Made by a program: the position numbers and the translations under genes | In this document: piece after piece, positions 10,337 to 22,855 of the stretch | Layout: each line of letters begins with the position of its first letter | Numbering within the stretch: position 1 is the first letter of the stretch | The notes under the pieces: model-generated | Database searches by the model: none | Told to the model about the DNA's origin: nothing | What the model saw: only the letters and a program-made list of their open reading frames with translations | DNA from: Symbiodinium natans | Taxonomy: Eukaryota > Sar > Dinophyceae > Suessiales > Symbiodiniaceae | Direction of reading: 5' to 3' | Length of the DNA stretch: 64,000 nucleotides | Assembly (NCBI GenBank): GCA_905221605.1 | Contig: CAJNDS010002083.1 | Location: 281,001-345,000, forward strand

Positions 10337-11040
10337 GAGGATCAACACCCAGACCCTGAGCCCAAAACCCCGAACACCAAAGCCGGAACCCTAAGAAACG
10401 CTCAGGAACCCCAAGCTCCCCAACCCTTAACGCACCTAAGCCCTAAACGCCGCCTGCCCCTAGAGACCGCAGCGTGCCCAGGCGCCAGCGCCGGGGGGCT
10501 GGGCACCGATGACGCGGGTCGCAGGGTTCAGGGCCAGGAGCCCAGAGGAGCCCAGAGGAGCTTGGGGAGGGCACTCCCCCCGCTGTGGGCCTGGGAGACT
10601 TGGGGCAGTCATAATCTTTCATGGCCTTTGGGCCAGGATGGTGACTAGTCCCCTGGAGCTTAGACGTGCGCTCTCCTCCACAATTTTGGGTATGGAGTAC
10701 TCTCATCATGCCGAAGGCTCGTGTGAGGAGCCCTTGAGTTGAGACCTCCTTCGTGTGTAACTGGCAGGCTCAAGTTGTGAGTGTATTTGGTGGTCCAGTC
10801 ATGTCATCCCCAAGCACTGGACCTGTCATCAGGACCAGGGAAGGGCTTTTGACAGGGGCACCGCGATTGGTCGAGACCTTTGGAAGGGGCGATCGGGCTC
10901 GGCAAAAATGAGATAGGAATCAGTTGAGCCACACCCAGCCTTGTTTGAATCATGCTGGTCTGATACACGTCGGGAGCATAGAATTACCCCAGCTTGTTGA
11001 TATCCAAAGCACACCCTCCCGTTTGTCGACAGGAATGCAG

Positions 11041-14000
11041 ATTCACCAAGAGCGGGCGACACCAATGGTTCGTCGATAGCTTTGACGGCAGCGGGCTCAG
11101 GTGGCCTTGAAACCTTCGCTTGCTTTGATGGGCACGAGATGGGGGATGTGCCGAGTGTGGCGACATGCAGTCATCGGAAAGGTCTGTGGAGCTTCCATTC
11201 GGGAGTCGTCTTTGCATTCGCATTGTAGACTAGGGCCTAGGGCAGAGGCGGCAAGGAGACATCTGAGTCCACAGTTGCTGGTTTCGCTGAGGTGACGACT
11301 CTCCTGAAGAATATGCGGCCCCGACACGATTGGTGTAGTGTTTTGGATCCCTAAGCTCAGAAGCCCAAGCAAGGTGCAGAATGATGCCCCGATTGTTCCA
11401 ACCTCCAAGCAACATGTTTCTCTTTTTAGTCCTCAGGATCGGAGCGGGTATCTTCTCATTGCCCATCGGACTGCGCTATGCGAGCCCTCTTCCTGGCCTG
11501 GTGGTGCTGGGGAGCCTCTGCTAAATGGAAGCCGGGGTTTAAGGTGTCCAGCGTCTGGTGGCCATTGTGGGCCTTGGTAGATGGGCTCAAGGTGCGGCAC
11601 CAAGATGCCTCTGAAAGGTTCTTCCGCACGACGCGGAAGCGGGCCTGTCAAGCCGAGTGTAGCCAGCAGTTGACCAGTCTCCCTGGGAAAGCGTTTTTGG
11701 GTGTTTGGTTCTCTCGCGTCTCGAAAGCCAAGCTCTGTTGGAGAAGCGCCTTTTTTGGGCTTTTAGGGTTCGCTGATCAGTGAAAGAAAGACCCCAGGGC
11801 CCATCTGCCAAGGATCATCGGCGTCCTTAGCGCTGGCTCCTACTGGATGGTGGGGTACTCGTGCATTACTTGCAAAGCAAAGTCGTTCAGAGAGCTCTGG
11901 AGCAAACTTTTGAACGCCAGTACAATGTGGCTGATTGATGTTATCATCTTCGTGAACGGTTGGATAACGCTGGTTTGCTACATCATCTTGATCGGAGACT
12001 TCATGACCAAGTCCTTCCTTGGTTTGTTGGGTCCGGACCACCTGCTTACAAAGAGTCGGGTGCTAAATCAAACTGTCATCACAGCCATGGTTTTGCTTCC
12101 TCTGTCTTCAGCCAAAGATTTGAATATGTTGGCGTACACATCCATTCTCGGCCTCGGGGTCTTGGTCTATGTGGTGATCCTGGTCCTTCAGGACTCCTGG
12201 ATGAACTCCTCGAGCGTCAGTCACGACACACCGATGTGCGAATGGAACATGGGGATGTTTGAGGCCATCTCTCTCTACACAAATGCTTTTGTCGCACACT
12301 ACAACGCTCCCAAGGTTTTCGCAGAACTGGCCAATCCCAGCTATGAGCGCTGGACCATCCTGGTAGGGATTGCATATGGCATCGCCTTTGTGGTCTATGC
12401 GGAGTTTGCCTGGGCTGGCTTCCGGCGCTTCGAGCATGAGGTGCAAGGCAACATCCTCAAGAGACTTGCCTGACTTCCCAGTTCGCCAGTTTCGGCAGTT
12501 GGGCATGGATGCGTGTTGGTGTTTTTTTCGTCTAGGATCCCATTTCCGGGGGCATTCTGGGCCTGTGTGGGTCGGCTTGGTCCGCCCAGGAACTATGGGC
12601 CCCAGCTGCACGTGCTGATCGCCTGGCTAGGCATGGGCTTCTCCGTCGCCTTCACCTACCCGCTCGTCTTCAACAGCGCACGTGAGGCCCGGTGGACTCT
12701 CAGAAGCTAGCAGATATCATGCAGTGTTGATATATATATATATAGATGTATGTATATATGTATACATACATACATGTATATATGTATATATGTGTGTATT
12801 TATTTATGTATATATGTATATATGTATATATGTATATATGTATATGTACGTAGGACCTTTAGGGTCTATTTGGCACGCCTCGTTTGCCGCCGGGAAATCC
12901 CTAGATTTGATTTTTCAAGGATTTCATGAAATTTAAAATGCCCAAAAAACCCTTGAAATCCTTAAAAAATCAAATCCCGGGATTTAATATTTTAAGGATT
13001 TCAAGGATTTTTTGGGCATTTTAAATTTCATGAAATCCTTGAAAAATCAAATCCCGGGATTTAGTTTTTCAAGGATTTCAAGGATTTCATAAAATTTAAA
13101 TACCGGAAAACCTCCCCTCCCCACCCAGAGTACGGGAAGACCACGCGGATTTTAAAATTTATGAAACCCTTGAAATCCTTGAAAAATTAAATCCCGGGAT
13201 TTAATTTTTCAAGGATTTCATAAAATTTCAAATGCCCAAAAACCCTTGAAATCCTTAAAAAATCAAATCCTGGGATTTAATATTTTAAGGATTTCAAGGA
13301 TTTTTTGGGCATTTTAAATTTTATGAAATCCTTGAAAAATCAAATCCCGGGATTTAATTTTTCAAGGATTTCAAGGATTTCATAAATTTTAAAATCCGCG
13401 TGGTCTTCCCGTACTCTGAGTGGGGAGGGGGGGGTTTGCTTTTGCAGGAGTTCCGGTATTTAAATTTTATGAAATCCTTGAAATCCTTGAAAAATCAAAT
13501 CCCGGGATTTAATTTTTCAAGGATTTCATAAAATTTAAAATGCCCAAAAAATCCTTGAAATCCTTAAAAAATCAAATCCTGGGATTTAATATTTTAAGGA
13601 TTTCAAGGATTTTTTGGGCATTTTAAATTTTATGAAATCCTTGAAAAATCAAATCCCGGGATTTAATTTTTCAAGGATTTCAAGGATTTCATAAATTTTA
13701 AAATCCGCGTGGTCTTCCCGTACTCTGAGTGGGGAGGGGGGGGTTTGCTTTTGCAGGATTCCGGTATTTAAATTTTATGAAATCCTTGAAATCCTTGAAA
13801 AATTAAATCCCGGGACTTGATTTTTCAAGGATTTCATGAAATTTAAAATGCCTAAAAAATCCTTGAAATCCTTAAAAAATCAAATCCCGGGATTTGATAT
13901 TTTAAGGATTTCAAGGATTTTTTGGGAATTTTAAATTTCATGAAATCCTTGAAAAACCAAATCCCGGGATTTAATTTTTCAAGGATTTCAAGGATTTCAT

Positions 14001-17000
14001 AAATTTTAAAATCCGCGTGGTCTTCCCGTACTCTGAGTGGGGAGGGGGGTTTGCTTTTGCAGGATTTCCGGTATTTAAATTTTATGAAATCCTTGAAATC
14101 CTTGAAAAATTAAATCCCGGGATTTGATTTTTCAAGGATTTCATAAAATTTAAAATGCCCAAAAAATCCTTGAAATCCTTAAAAAATCAAATCCCGGGAT
14201 TTAATATTTTAAGGATTTCAAGGTTTTTTGGGCATTTTAAATTTTATGAAATCCTTGAAAAATCAAATCCCGGGATTTGATTTTTCAAGGATTTCAAGGA
14301 TTTCATAAATTTTAAAATCCGCGTGGTCTTCCCGCACTCTGAGTGGGGAGGGGGGGGGGGGTTTGCTTTTGTAGGAGTTCCGGTATTTAAATTTTATGAA
14401 ATCCGTGAAATCCTTGAAAAATCAAATCCCGGGATTTAGTTTTTCAAGGATTTCATGAAATTTAAAATGCCCAAAAAATCCTTGAAATCCTTAAAAAATC
14501 AAATCCCGGGATTTAATCTTTTAAGGATTTCAAGGTTTTTTTGGGCATTTTAAATTTTATGAAATCCTAAAATCAAATCTCGGGATTTGATTTTTCAAGG
14601 ATTTCAAGGATTTCATAAATTTTAAAATCCGCGCGGTCTTCCCGTACTCTGAGTGGGGAGGGGGGCGTTTGCTTTTGCAAGAGCTCCGGTATTTGAAGTT
14701 TATGAAATCCTTGAAATCCTTGAAAAACTAAATCCCGGGATTTAATTTTTCAAGGATCTCATGAAATTTAAAATGCCCAAAAAATCATTGAAATCCTTAA
14801 AGAACTAAATCCCGGGGATCGGTTTAGGGTTTAGGGTTTAGGGTTTAGGGTTTAGGGTTTAGGGTTTAGGGTTTAGGGTTTACGGTTTAGGGTTTAGGGT
14901 TTAGGGTTTAGGGTTTAGCGTTTAGGGTTTAGGGTAATATCCTTGAAACCCTTAACAACAATCAAATACCGGATTTGATTGTGTAAGGAGTTCATAAAAA
15001 GTTAAGACGCCGAAAAGAATTTAAACCCTTTAAAATCAAACCCCGGGAATTGTCTTTTCCAGGATTTCAGACATACCCGCTCATTGCCCATCCCACATCA
15101 CCCCGCATCATCTCCCATCATCTCCCATCGTTTCTCTCATCCCCCATCATGCCCCATCATCCCCCAATCATCCCCCATCATCTCCCATCATTTCGGGGGG
15201 GGTGAAAGGGATGATGGGGGATGATGGGGGATGATGGGGGATGAGACAGTCAGCCCCCTTATCATGTCCCATCGTCTCTCTCATCCCGCGTCATCCCGCG
15301 TCATCCCCCATCATCCCCCATCATCCCCCATCATCCCCCATCATCCCGCATCATCCGCCATCATCCCCATCATCTCCCATCATCCCCCATCATCCCCCAT
15401 CATCATTCCCCATCATCTCTCATAATCCCTTTCACCCCCCCATCATCCACCATCATCCCCCATCAGCCCCCATCATCGTCCCCGATCAGCCCCTATCATG
15501 CCCCATCATGTCTCTCATCCCGCATCATCCCCCATCATTCCCCATCACCCCCCATCATCTCCCATCATCCCGCATCATCCCCCATCATCCCCCATCATCA
15601 TTCCCCATCATCTCCCATAATCCCTTTCACCCCCCGTCTTGAGGGGTTAGTGACTGCCCTAGAGGTTAATCGTATGTCCCCCCGCTTCGTGTTGTTGTGA
15701 TTTGGTAGGGGCCCAGAGGTTTGTATGAGTTGTTTTCTTCGTTCGTGTTGTAAGGGTTTTGTGAGGGCCCCGGAGGTTTGTCGCATGTCCCCTTTCTTCG
15801 TGCTTGTAGGGTTTGGGGAGTGTCTAGATAATTGTCAAAAATCATTCCTTCCGCGCTCGTACTATGAGGGGCTAGTGGCTGCCCTAGAGGTTTGTCGTAC
15901 ATTCCCCCGCTTCGTGTTCCTGAGATTTGGTAGGGGCCAGAGGCTTGTCATATGTCCCCTCCCTTCGTCCCTTCGTGTTGTGAGGGTTGCATTCGGCCTT
16001 GGAGGTTTGCCGTATGTCCCCTTTCTTGGCGTCTAGATGATTGTCATCATAAGTCATTTGCTTCCGTGGTCGTATCATGAGGGCTATTGACCGCCCTAGA
16101 GATTTGTCGTATGCCCCCCTGCTTCGTGTTCCTGTGAGTTGGGAGGGGCCTAAAGGTTTATCTTTTGTCCCCTCCCTTCGTCCCTTCGTATTGTAAGGGT
16201 TTCGTGAGCGCTCTGGAGGTTTTTCATATATCCCCTTTGTTCGTGCTTGTAGGGTTGAGGGAGTGTCTAGATGATTATCACATATCGTTTGCTTCCGCAG
16301 TCGCTATGAGGGTATTGATTGCCCTAAAGATTTCTCGTGTGTCCCCCGCTTCGTATTCCTGTGATTTGGTAGGGGTCTAGAGGTTTGTCGTAATTCCTCT
16401 CCCTTCGTTCCTTCGTGGGATGTTTGCGTGTGTCCCCTTTCATCGTGCTTGTAGGGTTTGGGGAGCCTAGACGACTGATATATACATATATATAATTCGA
16501 TTCCGTGCTCGTATTGTGAGGGGCTAGTGATCGCCCTAGAGGTTTGTCGTATGTCCCCCCGATTCCTGTTCCTGAGATTTGGTGGGGGCCTAGAGCTTTG
16601 TCGTATGTCCCCTCCTTTCGCCCCTTCGTGTTGTAGGGGTTTTGTTGGGCCTTGAAGGCTTGTCGTGTGTCCCCTTTCTTCGTGCTTGGAGAGTTTGAGG
16701 AGCGTCGAGATGATTACCATACATCATTTGCTTCCGTGCTCGTACTATGTGCGGTTAATTAGTGACTGCCCTAGAGGTTTGTCGTATGTCCCCTTCCTTC
16801 GTCCCTTCGCGTTGTATGGGTGGTAAGGGTTTTGTGAGGGCTTTGGAGGCTAGTCGTATATCCACTTTCTTCGAGCTTGTAGGGTTTGGGGGGGAGCGTC
16901 GAGAGTCTAGATGATCGTCATATATGATTTGCTTCCGTGCTCAAATTATGAGGGGCTAGTGACTGTCATAGAGTTTTGTCATTTGTCCCCCCCGTTTCCT

Positions 17001-20000
17001 TGGTCCTGTGATTTGGTAGGGGCTTAGAGGTTTGTCATATATTCCCTCCCTTCGTCCTTTCGTGTTGCAAGGGTTTTGTGAGAGCCCTGCAAATTTGCCG
17101 TATGTCCCTTTTCTTCTTGCTTGTAGGGTTTGGGGAGCGTCTAGACGACTGACATATGTAATTTGATTCCGGGCTCGTATTGTGCGGGGCTAGTGACTGC
17201 CCTAGAGGTTTGTCGTATGCCCTCCGCTTCCTTGTTCCTGTGATGTAGTAGGGGCCTACAGGTTTGTCGTGTGTCCCCTTTCTTGGCATCTAGATGATTG
17301 TCATAAGTAATTTGCTTCTGTGGTCGTATTATGAGGGCTATTGACTGCCCTAGAGGTTTGTCGTACGCCCCCCTGCTTCGTGTTCCTGTGAGTTGGGAGG
17401 GGCCTAGAGGTTTTTTTTTGGTCCCCTCCCTTCGTCCCTTCGTGTTGTAAGGGTTTCGTGAGCGCTCTGGAGGTTTTTCGTATGTCCCCTTTGTTCGTAC
17501 TTGCAGGGTTTGGGGAGTGTCTAGATGATTATCACATATCGTTTGCTTCCGCAGTCGCTATGAGGGTATTGATTGCCCTAAAGATTTCTCGTGTGTCCCC
17601 CGCTTCGTATTCCTGTGATTTGGTAGGGGTCTAGAGGTTTGTCGTAATTCCTCTCCCTTCGTTCCTTCGTGGGATGTTTGCGTGTGTCCCCTTTCTTCGC
17701 GCTTGTAGGGTTTGGGGAGCCTAGACGACTGATATATACATATATATATATATGGTACCCCCCCCCCCAGTGACCTACCCTTTTTCGCCTTGTCTCAAGT
17801 CACCCAGCTGCACTGCAAGCAAACTCGGTGTGCAATATAGCGTATTTCTAGGGCGCAGACTAAAATACAACAAAAATCGCATACACGAGACAGTAGAAAA
17901 ACCAAAAATACCAAAACCCAAAAAAAAAAAACAAAACCAAAAAAAAACCAAAACAACCAAAACCAAAAAAACCAAAAAAAAACCAAAACCAAAAAAAACC
18001 AAAAATCTCCAAGAGTCCCGGAAAATTGTTTTTTTTTGGTTTTTTGGTTTTGGTGTTTTGTTTTTTTTTGGTTTTGGTATTTTTGTGTTTTTGGTTTTGG
18101 TATTTTGGCTTTTTGGTTCGCCTTCACGGTACGAGGCAACAACTACACATTTTTCTGTGTGCTTATGCTAATTGTGCTTTTCAGAAATAGTATACAAGTG
18201 GTCTTTCTAGTGCTTCAGAACTATTTGTTTCGTTATTACGTAAGTAGAGCCGCTAGTGTTTAGTGCATCTTTTGGTTGTACTCAAGTGTAGTAGACCTTA
18301 TTCAGCCATTACTTGGTGCTCTGGTAGCTAAATTCGCATGGATAATATTTGCCTGGTAAATGCGATTAATTATCTAGAAGCAGCATTTGCAATACTCGGC
18401 TTGAGGAAAAGCATTTATTGCTTAGAATTGTTTGGTTAAAAAGTGACTCCTACTCGTCCAGGGATACCCCAAAACCCTATAATCCAAACTTCACCAGAGA
18501 TTCTCCTGAAAAGCTTGCGCTTTTGGATGTTTTTATGTATTTGTGAACTGGCCTTCACTAAGTAGTTTTCTAGGATTCTTGTGCATTTGTTGCAAGTTGC
18601 GTTTTTCAAGCAGAGTATATATGTGGTCTTTATTGAATACTTCAGACATGTTTGTTTCATCGTTATGTAAGTAGAACCGCTTCTATTTCCATTATTGTGC
18701 ATTTTTAAGCTTGCTTATGCAAATTGTGCTTTTCAGACATAGTATATAAGTGGTCTTTATTGAATACTTCAGCAATCTTTGTCTCATTGTTACGCAGGTA
18801 GAACCGCTTCCATTTCCGTTAGTGTTTATTTTGTATTGGGTTGAGTATGGTCCTTTAAATAGTATTCACTTGGGTCAAATTGGGCTATTTGCTTAAGAAT
18901 TCCTCTAGTAGTTAAATTCGCAAGGTGTTTCATTTGACTTTGCAGATAGTATTTCAATAATACTTTGCCTGGTATAAACACAACTGTTTCAATGCATGAG
19001 TTGCTCAACAAAGCACTATTTGCCCTCTAAACCACACTTTGCCATATTTTTTTGTTGAATATGGTGCTTCTTTCGTATTTTGGTTGAGTATGGTCCTTTA
19101 AATGGTATTCACTTGAGTCAAATTGGGCTATTTGCTTAATAATTGCTCGAGTAGCTAAATTCGCATAAAATGATTATTTCGAAAATAAAAACGATTCATG
19201 AATATGTAAACATAAGGTATTTCAGTGGACTTTTCAGAGAGCATACTTTGCCTAGTACAAACACAATTGTATAAATACAGTACTTGCTCAACAAAGCATT
19301 ATTTGCACTTTAAACGCACACTTTGCCATATTTTGGTTGAGAATGGTGTCTATTTCGTATCTTGGTTGAGTATGCTCCTTTAAATAGTATTCACTTGAGT
19401 CAACTTGGGCTCTGTGCTTAACAGTTTCTCTAGTAGTTAAATTCGCATAGAACCAAGAAAAATGTTTCACTATTTGATTAATACTTTGCCTCGTACAAAC
19501 ACACTCGTATAAATAAATTAGTTGCTCAACAAAACATTAATTGCCCTTTAAACGCACAATTTGCATAGAAAGCCACAAATCTAAACATCTAAAGACAGCA
19601 TTGTCCGCTTCAGATTCAAAATGTAGATTCTTCCAATGCTGGCTTATCGGGGTCTGTGAGGTGGGTGTCCCAGTAACTGTCCTTCAATACCCGGTGATTA
19701 ACTACGCGACTTTTGGGCCTTCTTTGTTATATTTTGTTAAAAAGGCCTAAAAAGGCCGAAAAAGGGTAGGTCGCTGGGGGGGGGGGTAGCATATATATAT
19801 ATATAATTCGATTCCGTGCTCGCTAGTGATCGCCCTAGAGGTTTGTCGTATGTCCTCCCGATTCTTGTTCCTGAGATTTGGTAGGGGCCTAGAGCTTTGT
19901 CGTATGTCCCCTCCTTTCGCCCCTTCGTGTTGTAGGGGTTTTGTTGGGCCTTGAAGGCTTGTCGTGTGTCCCCTTTCTTCGAGCTTGGAGAATTGAGGAG

Positions 20001-22807
20001 TGTCGAGATGATTACCATACATCATTTGCTTCCGTGCTCGTACTATGTGGGGTTAGTGACTGCCCTAGAGGTTTGTCATATGTCTCCTTCCTTCGTCCCT
20101 TCGCGTTGTATGGGTGGTAAGGGTTTTGTGAGGGCCCTGGAGGCTAGTCGTATATCCACTTTCTTCGAGCTTGTAGGGTTTGGAGGGAGCGTCTAGAGTC
20201 TAGATGATCGTCATATATGATCTGCTTCCGTGCTCAAACTATGAGGGGCTAGTGGCTGTCCTAGAGGTTTGTCATTTGTCCCCCCCGTTTCCTTGGTCCT
20301 GTGATTTGGGAGGGGCTTAGAGGTTTGTCATACGTTCCCTCGCTTCGTCCTTTCGTGTTGCAAGGGTTTTGTGAGAGCCCTGCAAATTTGCCGTGTGTCC
20401 CCTTTCTTCTCACTTGTAGGGTTTGGGGAGCGTCTAGACGACTGACATATAATTTGATTCCGTGCTCGTATTGTGAGGGGCTAGTGATTGCCCTAGAGGT
20501 TTGTCGTATGTCCCCCCGATTCCTGTTCCTGAGATTTGGTAGGGGCTTAGAGCTTTGTCGTATGTCCCCTCCTTTCGCCCCTTCGTGTTGTAGGGGTTTT
20601 GTTGGGCCTTGAAGGTTTGTCGTGTGTCCCCTTTCTTCGTGCTTGGAGAGTTTGAGGAGCGTCGAGATGATTACCATACATCATTTGCTTCCGTGCTCGT
20701 ACTATGTGGGGTTACTGACTGCCCTAGAGGTTTGTCGTATGTCCCCTTCCTTCGTCCCTTCGCGTTGTATGGGTGGTAAGGGTTTTGTGAGGGCCCTGGA
20801 CGCTAGTCGTATATCCACTTTCTTCGAGCTTGTAGGGTTTGGGGGAGCGTCTAGAGTCTAGATGATCGTCATATATGATTTGCTTCCGTGCTCAAACTAT
20901 GAGGGGCTAGTGGCTGTCCTAGAGGTTTGTCATTTGTCCCCCCTGTTTCCTTGGTCCTGTGATTTGGTAGGGGCTTAGAGGCTTGTCATACGTTCCCTTG
21001 CTTCGTCCTTTCGTGTTGCAAGGGTTTTGTGAAAGCCCTGCAAAATTGCCGTGTGTCCCCTTTCTTCTCACTTGTAGGGTTTGGGGAGCGTCTAGACGAC
21101 TGACATATAATTTGATTCCGTGCTCGTATTGTGAGGGGCTAGTGACTGCCCTAGGGGTTTGTCGTATGCCCCCTCCCCCGCTTCCTTGTTCCTGTGATGT
21201 AGTAGGGGCCTACAGGTTTGTCGTATGTCCCCTGCCTTCGTCCCTTCGTGTTGTAAGGCTGATAAAATTTTTCTGAGGGCCCTTGGAGATTTGTCGTATG
21301 TCCCCACGCTTAGTGTTCCTGAGATTTGGTAGGGGCCAGAGATTTGTCGAATGTCCCCTCCTTTCGTCCCTTCGTGTTGAAATTGCTTTGTTGGGGGAAG
21401 GTTTGTCGTATGTCACCTTTCTTTCTTCTTAGAGGGTTTGGGGATCTTCTAGAAAACTGTCATATATCATTTGCTTCCGTGCTCGTATTATGAGGGGCTG
21501 GTGTTTGTCATAGAGGTTTGTCGTATGTCCCGCCGCTTTCTGTTCCTGCGATGTGGTAGGGGCCTAAAGAGGTTTGTCGTGTGCCCCCTCCCTTCGTCCC
21601 TTTGAGTTGCAAGGGTTTTGTTGGACCTGGAAGATTTATCGTATGTCTCCTTTCTTCGTGCTTGTAGGGCGTGGGGAGCGTCTAGATGATTATCATATAT
21701 GATTTGCTTCCGTGCTCGTATTATGAGGGGCTAGTGACTGCCCTAGAGGTTTGTTTTATGTCTCCCTGCTTCGTGTTCATGTGATTTGCTAGGGTCCTGG
21801 AGATTTGTCGTATGTCATTTTACCATATACGAAATTAGATACAATCCCTTCGTCCCTTCGTGTTGTAAGGGTTTCGTGAGGGTCCTAGAGGTTTGTCGTA
21901 TGTGCCCTTCCTTCGTCCCTTCTTGTTGTAAGGGTTTTGTGAGGGCCCTGCAAATTTGCCGTATGTCCCTTTCTTCGTGCTTGTAGGATTTGGGCAGCGT
22001 CTAGATGATTGTCATTATCATTTGCTTCCGTGCTCGTACTATGAGGCGCTAGTAACTGCCCTAGACCTTCAGGGCCCTCACAAAACCCTTACAACACGAA
22101 GGGACGAAGGGAGACGACATACGACAAACCTCTATCATCTAGATGCTCCCCAAACCCTACAAGCAAGAAGAAAGGGGACATACGACAAACCTCCAGGGCC
22201 CTCACAGAACCCTTACAATAGGAAGGAATGAAGGGAGGAGACACACTACAAACCTTTAGGCCCCTACCAAATCACAGGATCACGAAGCGGGGGCGTCATC
22301 TGACAAACCTCCAGGCCAATCACTAGCCCCTCATAATACGAGCACGGAAGCACATGATATGTGATTATCATCTACACACTCCCCAGACCCTACAAGCACG
22401 AACAAAGGGGACATACGACAAACCTCCAGGACCCTCCCAAAACCCTTACAACACGAAGGGACGAAGGGACCCTTACAACACGAAGGGACGACAAACCTTT
22501 AGCCCCCTACCAAATCACAGGAACACGAAGCGGGGGGACATACGACAAACCTCTAGGGCAGGCACTAGCCCTCATAATACGAGCACGGAAACACATCATA
22601 TATGTTAATCATTTTGATGCTCCCCCAAAACCTATAAGAACGAGAAAGGGGAAGCACACAAACCTCCAAAGCCCTTACAAAACCCTTACAAAACGAAGGG
22701 ACGAAGGGAGGGGACATACGACAAACCTCTGGCCCCTACCAAGTCACGGGAAACGCGAAGCGAGGGTGCTCGCCTAAGTCTGGCTGTTGGCCGGCTGGAT
22801 CTACATT

Positions 22808-22855
<48 letters not shown>

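Larger units (their letters stand above)
17755..19790. mobile_element. ~2-kb AT-rich element with terminal inverted repeats
   Basis: The left end (GGTAC, a C-run, then AGTGACCTACCCTTTTTCG) is the near-exact reverse complement of the right end (CGAAAAAGGGTAGGTCGCT, a G-run, then TAGC). The match extends over roughly 35 bp. Both ends lie in an AT-dinucleotide run that in intact satellite units (for example 16480-16500) is a single short run. The element therefore interrupts one satellite unit, with a TA-type target likely. Base composition differs sharply from the surroundings. No transposase frame is seen, so it is non-autonomous. It contains a large A/C-T/G hairpin and internal tandem repeats. 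Confidence 0.75.

Noticed and set aside
14822-14935. Chromosome end
   Set aside because: Unique and repeated DNA continues on both sides, and a gene spans the region; the tract is interstitial.
15231-15642. Pro/His/Ser-rich frames
   Set aside because: Translations of the CATCATCCCC minisatellite.
15080-22790. Possible CRISPR array
   Set aside because: Repeats are long, imperfect and tandem, without uniform unique spacers, in a eukaryotic intron context.
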